Shown piece after piece: positions 61,901 to 64,000 of a DNA stretch of 64,000 bases. Both the position numbers and the translations under genes were made by a program. Positions within the stretch are counted from its first letter, which is position 1, and every line of letters begins with the position of its first letter. This stretch comes from JAAXVZ01 sp964392465 (GTDB lineage Archaea > Nanobdellota > Nanobdellia > Woesearchaeales > GW2011-AR15). The stretch lies in contig CAYMPC010000002.1 in NCBI GenBank assembly GCA_964392465.1, positions 1-64,000 of the forward strand, read 5' to 3'. The notes beneath the pieces are model-generated. The model ran no database searches. It worked only from the letters and a program-made list of their open reading frames with translations, and had not been told where the DNA came from.

Positions 61901-62592
61901 ATATAACTATAGAAACAACATGGCTTTCAAAAGTTGGCACACATATTATACAAATAGTTATTGATCCACCTTTGGAAACAAATGGTAGTGTTTGGGAGAT
62001 AAATGAATCAAATAATGTAGTAGAAGGATACATAAATATACCTAGCTGGAATATTTTTTACGGTAACACTTCTGGTTATGTCAAGTTAGAAAAAGATACA
62101 AGTGAAAAGAAATTTTCATGGAATATAACAACAGGAGGCAATATGTATGTTGTAGAGACAGGTACTGAGGTAGATTGGAGTAATCTTCAGGCATTGGGGA
62201 GAGATATTTTTAATCAGGTTTCTTATAATGATTTCTTTGAGGCCGATGTTGCGCTTCAAATGGAAAATAATACAGATTCTTTAAACAGGACATATGTGAT
62301 TAATAACTTGCCTTTATATATTAATGATATCATAATATATACTAATCAAATAAATAATGTCCCTTTCATCAATTCCACAAATACATCCAACTTTATGACC
62401 GGAATCTTATGGGATAAATCAGAGGGTAACACAGAATATAATGGGACACAAGACTTGATATTTATTACGCAAGTTAATAAGGAGCAGCAAGGTAAATATG
62501 GAATACAAGATTATGAAATCAGAGTGCCTTATACCTTAGACACTTATAAAATGGGCAGCGGCACAGTGACTTTTTACACAGAGATTATTTAA
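55948..62592 (+). CDS. Giant Ig-repeat surface protein (2,214 residues), paralogue
   Basis: An exported protein with an N-terminal signal/anchor (~17-33) and no C-terminal membrane segment. Its N-terminal module (FTIGETVSIITQGPLE, then NIYRY, then FTVSD) parallels that of the 4,314-residue protein. A YAIDPTKIKF/YKCKDYNFTNRTCYG module follows (~232-270), then a Cys cluster (~305-334), about seven Ig-like repeats (~461-1141), and several modules of the RGETVYITGGGFDPGDN type (~1251, ~1490, ~1580). A CARDB-like domain (~1915) and the shared C-terminal module (~2033-2214, with STNTSNFMTGILWDKSEGN) end the chain. It overlaps the previous gene by 4 nt. It is probably exported and assembled with its larger paralogue. 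Confidence 0.85.
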   Translation: MSNNFIHKNRKIYTKVLLINFILLLSFIIVKGEFLYLEKTEFTIGETVSIITQGPLETASLEILSPSNIYRYLGVPQTELKFVPKEIGNYEIRLSDQNGIVLQSLFFTVSDITSATDLNFTLTEKEQPTILIKNSFNQELITDYLIYNQSEEIIFSSETLGAFETTETLSSLIFSQQKYDLELIMNRTSVKNMIFYNITFDQTFELGFEEMPNESVSNYFLSNERIRRIDKVYAIDPTKIKFDSAVITFIASGNELYKCKDYNFTNRTCYGEHVKIMDMIPGMEYNFTLTPEDPQYTETTSNTAGCSCTNTCTTGTGGASSCTASCNDYCDINFTIPSGAISGWLEKVSYSVTVTLSGTGTSVSALHEGRLDKDEIINSGNDVQIGTSTISTKATNNIVFENINMPDPYVSTSFDETNCTWSNGYCTWKPFLSSSYTCTGNRRTCITTISLTLINYTWNYTVDTINPTISFGNPANNSFINTNSNLFFYTPNDNLDLKNCSIYLNGVLNQTNTTLTKGAETTLYVTNMNDGYYSWYILCYDTNLNSNTSGTRYLTIDTIAPSVSYIWPTPYNQSYLQVNYLVVNVSHIESNPDKLIFNWNKSITTQPYTGSFTNISKIGLSEGLYYYNLSINDSASNTNATGTYWVVIDTINPQVSLNEPLNNNWINYNTSIRFNFTPTDTNIQNCTLYGNFTGTGLFEKNETNLNPVSGIKNNFNTINIKDGIYVWNVLCYDKSGRSAWAISNYTLKVDASIPLVTLLEPYNNTLWNESSTVMFNYTVTDSSNIINNCTLEVKSNITTLYFEDTSIETVIKQNFTVELSNNKFNWTILCTDVAGNTNSIYPGYYNLTVAVGEDTVGPNIVLESPQNSNWTNINNITLIYTPTDNSLINNCSLYVNDVYNQTDIEVENEVSNFFVLNKTKEGIYSWYINCTDNSTNKNNRKSQDTWTFIVDQSNPSLYLVSPINFFNTTNLNINFTWLLIDLFSQNMYCDLIVNNSLEASLKLTQNNTYTNQTAYLTNDGVYYWNVTCRDEAYNYNVSQTRAFTIDSTIPYIDLILPENGNTSTTGDITFYHIPSDNTSGLNNCILYLNGLEENSSFVLLNNQQNNFTKINLVSGNYNWQVNCTDKLGNKGYSETRTFSVDNIAPKTNSYQAIPTTADLSQSVNIFVNVTDNSGLNIVIAQIMKPSGATTNYTMTLYSTDIYNLTYIDTTERGTYTVNIFSNDTYGNLNISKNYYFYVSAGIFVNKIYFDRGETVYITGGGFDPGDNITLNITDKYGITALNSPIKDIIVNSTGGFATTWNISTANGQATGNYTILGYDVNSPGQAGTNYAYLVRRLTAANLDDKNTAGLVVNSLVNESDTQYSTIVPGAGIDLLNFTWVNIVPDNQVISDVRFYMQHYETAQYNVYLEWYNSSNGVWTRVCTILTTATEKIDTCDLNDEVKTSSEANYLQLRLTDNNGLGASTGNWVNLNFAYLEVTFTTLTLDKESYVQGEKVNISGSRWPVNTELTLNISKTDSTTDQQTTTTDANGNFNSIYNISYGAPLGRFNITVFVTTNPDDTEETYFYVVKRNSSIATDKLYYGRAETVNITGRGFSPDANITILIYDAQNFLRLNTSVISDNIPNGTMEYLWSIPYAYSGYYGKHTIIVNDKLYPNLNGTANITVGILTTNSTKLENSILSDETSKVNQSDNITASLAVYNGVEDYMSFNFLDASTSNYVLSNFTFYIQHNEVQNYDLVLEWWNDTSWVDVCRITYSIDKKIDSCDLLPLIERTPRTANLTLKITDNQSNLGVSGNIWTYIDYVYLVSWADPDFINPKVNIYSPSIDSIYNYSQSVPIVVNISENVEIDTVYALLEWSSGSEIILLTPLNINYFGEGIYEGFFTNTKQLDYFNVTIFANDTTGNYNDTEKTNFSIQSPDLTSNSSYIFFSNENPVENENITLNITLFNRGNYVAGQFTVRFFEGDYTFEKQIGEDIIISSLNSGENITIETTWLSKVGTHIIQIVIDPPLETNGSVWEINESNNVVEGYINIPSWNIFYGNTSGYVKLEKDTSEKKFSWNITTGGNMYVVETGTEVDWSNLQALGRDIFNQVSYNDFFEADVALQMENNTDSLNRTYVINNLPLYINDIIIYTNQINNVPFINSTNTSNFMTGILWDKSEGNTEYNGTQDLIFITQVNKEQQGKYGIQDYEIRVPYTLDTYKMGSGTVTFYTEII

Positions 62593-62620
62593 TTTTTAAT
62601 TATGTTCTCTTTATCTTTCT

Positions 62621-63469
62621 TTATTTTTCTTTATTATTCTTTATTATTCTTTCTTCCCTGATTTTTAATATTAGTAAAATTATTAACAATAATAAAAATA
62701 AAATACTCACCCACTCAAAAAAGTCTTTTACACCTATAATTTCCTTTATTTTTCTATATTCTTTTACAAATATTATTTTTTCTTTTTTTTGATACTCTAT
62801 AAATGTTTTATTTTCAGTGATATTTATATATTCTATCTTATTATAACAATTAATCACACTTGGCTCAACTATTGTGGCAATTGCCCAGTAAGTTCTGTCT
62901 CTGTTCGGCTTTTGGGTCATATTAGTAATTAAGATTGTTTCTCCAGGTCCAAGCAAAAATTCATAGTTGGTACTGTAAAAATCAGCATCTAAAACACTTA
63001 TTTTTTTACTTTCAAGAGCTTCTTTTAATTCTTTTCCTCCATATATCTCATAGGGAAACTTAAGATTATCAATATATGAAAAATTTATTTTATATGTGCC
63101 CCATTGCTCCTCAATATTAGTTAATTGGAGATTAGGAACAACATTATTTCCCAAGGAAGCAACATTTCCTCCTAATGTGCTGAATTTGTATCCTCTTGTA
63201 TCACAAATCTTTTTTTCTACAGGTGTTTTTGTTGTTACTTCCCTTATCAGACTAAAAGGAATCTCTACAAACTCACTTTTCTTAATATTGCAAGGAATTT
63301 CAATAATATCTATCAAAGGATATGTTAAAAGCAGCAAAATGAATACGATGAACAAACCCCTTAACTTATTTCTCTTTTTTTTTAATTTCGTTTTGCATTT
63401 TTCACAAGAAACCTTTTCTATTTCATTCTCAAAATTACAGTTAGGGCAAATTATCTTTTTTTCAACCAC
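62621..63469 (-). CDS. Zinc-ribbon membrane protein
   Basis: 282 residues. The N-terminal cytoplasmic zinc ribbon CPNC-x13-CEKC is followed by a basic stretch, a membrane segment (LFIVFILLLLTYPLIDII, ~40-57) and an extracellular domain of ~190 residues with several N-glycosylation sites. A second membrane segment (VSILFLLLLIILLIL) lies near the C-terminus. The GTG start is at 63469. It is convergent with the giant-protein operon, 28 nt apart. I do not recognise the extracellular part. Confidence 0.7.
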   Translation of the reverse strand: MVEKKIICPNCNFENEIEKVSCEKCKTKLKKKRNKLRGLFIVFILLLLTYPLIDIIEIPCNIKKSEFVEIPFSLIREVTTKTPVEKKICDTRGYKFSTLGGNVASLGNNVVPNLQLTNIEEQWGTYKINFSYIDNLKFPYEIYGGKELKEALESKKISVLDADFYSTNYEFLLGPGETILITNMTQKPNRDRTYWAIATIVEPSVINCYNKIEYINITENKTFIEYQKKEKIIFVKEYRKIKEIIGVKDFFEWVSILFLLLLIILLILKIREERIIKNNKEK

Positions 63470-63615
63470 TAAAAAAAAGTAGCAGTCTTACTATAAAAAA
63501 TTTCTTTTTTCTTGTTCTTTACTTTTAATTTTATAATATTTTTTAGTATAATTAATTCATTAGAAAAATATATATACTTAGAAGATTATTTTTCTTCATT
63601 AAGTAAGTGGGGAGA

Positions 63616-64000
63616 ATGGCATTATTGAAAAATCTATATCTGGACTTGAGTTTTCTAAATCCTTTTAAAAAAAAGAAGATTGAAGAAGAAATTAAAACTA
63701 ATAAGGAAGACATAATTAATGAAGAAATAATTATGAGATCTCCTCCTCCTGCAGAAACATTACTATCAAATAATCCTTCTTTTAACAGAAAAACAAAGGA
63801 ACTTCCTCCGGTTTCCAGAAGATTGCTGGATAATGCAAAAATAAGTCATAAAACAGAAAATTATGAAAGGCAAGAATTACCAAAAATAGAAAAGCTGATA
63901 ATGCCTCCCCCTATAATTAACAATAACAATCCCCCTTTAGCAAATCTCCCTAAAAGTTTTTCTAATGAAAAAAGAGAAGCGCTCATTAAGACGCATGATA
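63616..64000 (+). CDS. Pro/Lys-rich protein, N-terminal part (cut by window edge)
   Basis: The frame starts at ATG 63616 after GGGGAG and is open to the window edge (128 codons). The product begins MALLKNLYLDLSFLNPFKKKK and continues with charged and proline-rich stretches (MRSPPPAETLL, then LPPVSRRLL, then MPPPIINNNNPPLANLP), so this portion is probably a flexible linker before a folded domain outside the window. A TATA-like AAATATATATAC about 45 nt upstream could be the promoter. In a locus with FlaH- and FlaC-like genes a secretion ATPase or membrane platform might follow; that is a guess. Confidence 0.6.
   Translation, partial: MALLKNLYLDLSFLNPFKKKKIEEEIKTNKEDIINEEIIMRSPPPAETLLSNNPSFNRKTKELPPVSRRLLDNAKISHKTENYERQELPKIEKLIMPPPIINNNNPPLANLPKSFSNEKREALIKTHD

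Overview
This AT-rich window looks like a piece of an archaeal chromosome, most likely from a DPANN lineage of the Woesearchaeota/Pacearchaeota kind. The archaeal assignment rests on Nop5 with fibrillarin, the large clamp-loader subunit RfcL, eukaryote-type glycyl-tRNA synthetase, archaeal S15 beside a RecJ-like DHH nuclease, diphthine synthase, an XPD helicase and FtsZ. The DPANN placement is inferred from base composition, compact genes and the style of the Ig-rich surface proteins. First genes of transcription units usually have a TATA box about 25-30 nt before the start codon (leaderless). Internal genes more often use an AGGTGAT-type ribosome binding site.

Region 1-28,000 is mostly housekeeping. 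It holds a membrane protein cut by the window edge and a MoxR ATPase; nop5-flpA; rfcL; a 30-residue protein; glyS; a GH57 glycosidase; a radical SAM/HhH protein; an Obg/YchF-like GTPase; two HAD phosphatases with ahcY; rps15-recJ; Smr, SDR and SGNH genes; tRNA-Gln(UUG); CBS, dph5 and ftsZ; a divergent nitroreductase/regulator pair; an XPD helicase; Nudix; and a TrmA/RumA-type RNA methyltransferase. The SGNH gene is split by an in-frame UGA placed before its catalytic Asp-His block. Three minus-strand units end in an unusual long-loop hairpin with a C-rich loop and a U-rich tail; one of them carries two copies in a roughly 300-nt structured tract.

Region 28,095-64,000 is a cell-surface locus and the most interesting part of the window. 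Two overlapping ribbon-helix-helix (RHH) regulators lead an operon encoding a multidomain membrane protein, a membrane-anchored HerA/FtsK-like ATPase with extracellular domains and C-terminal TPRs, a protein sharing a small 'DFAxW' module with that ATPase, and a long coiled-coil protein resembling archaellum FlaC/D/E. A membrane/coiled-coil protein and a KaiC/FlaH-like ATPase follow, each bordered by a short antisense RHH gene. A second operon encodes an HTH regulator, a 4,314-residue Ig-repeat surface protein, a cysteine-rich membrane protein with six DCGGxC repeats, and a 2,214-residue paralogue of the giant protein with matching N- and C-terminal modules. A zinc-ribbon membrane protein and a Pro-rich gene cut by the right edge close the window. 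I infer an energised surface-organelle, adhesion or secretion system in which motors, cytoplasmic scaffold and giant exported proteins are encoded together. No CRISPR array, transposase or integrase was seen.
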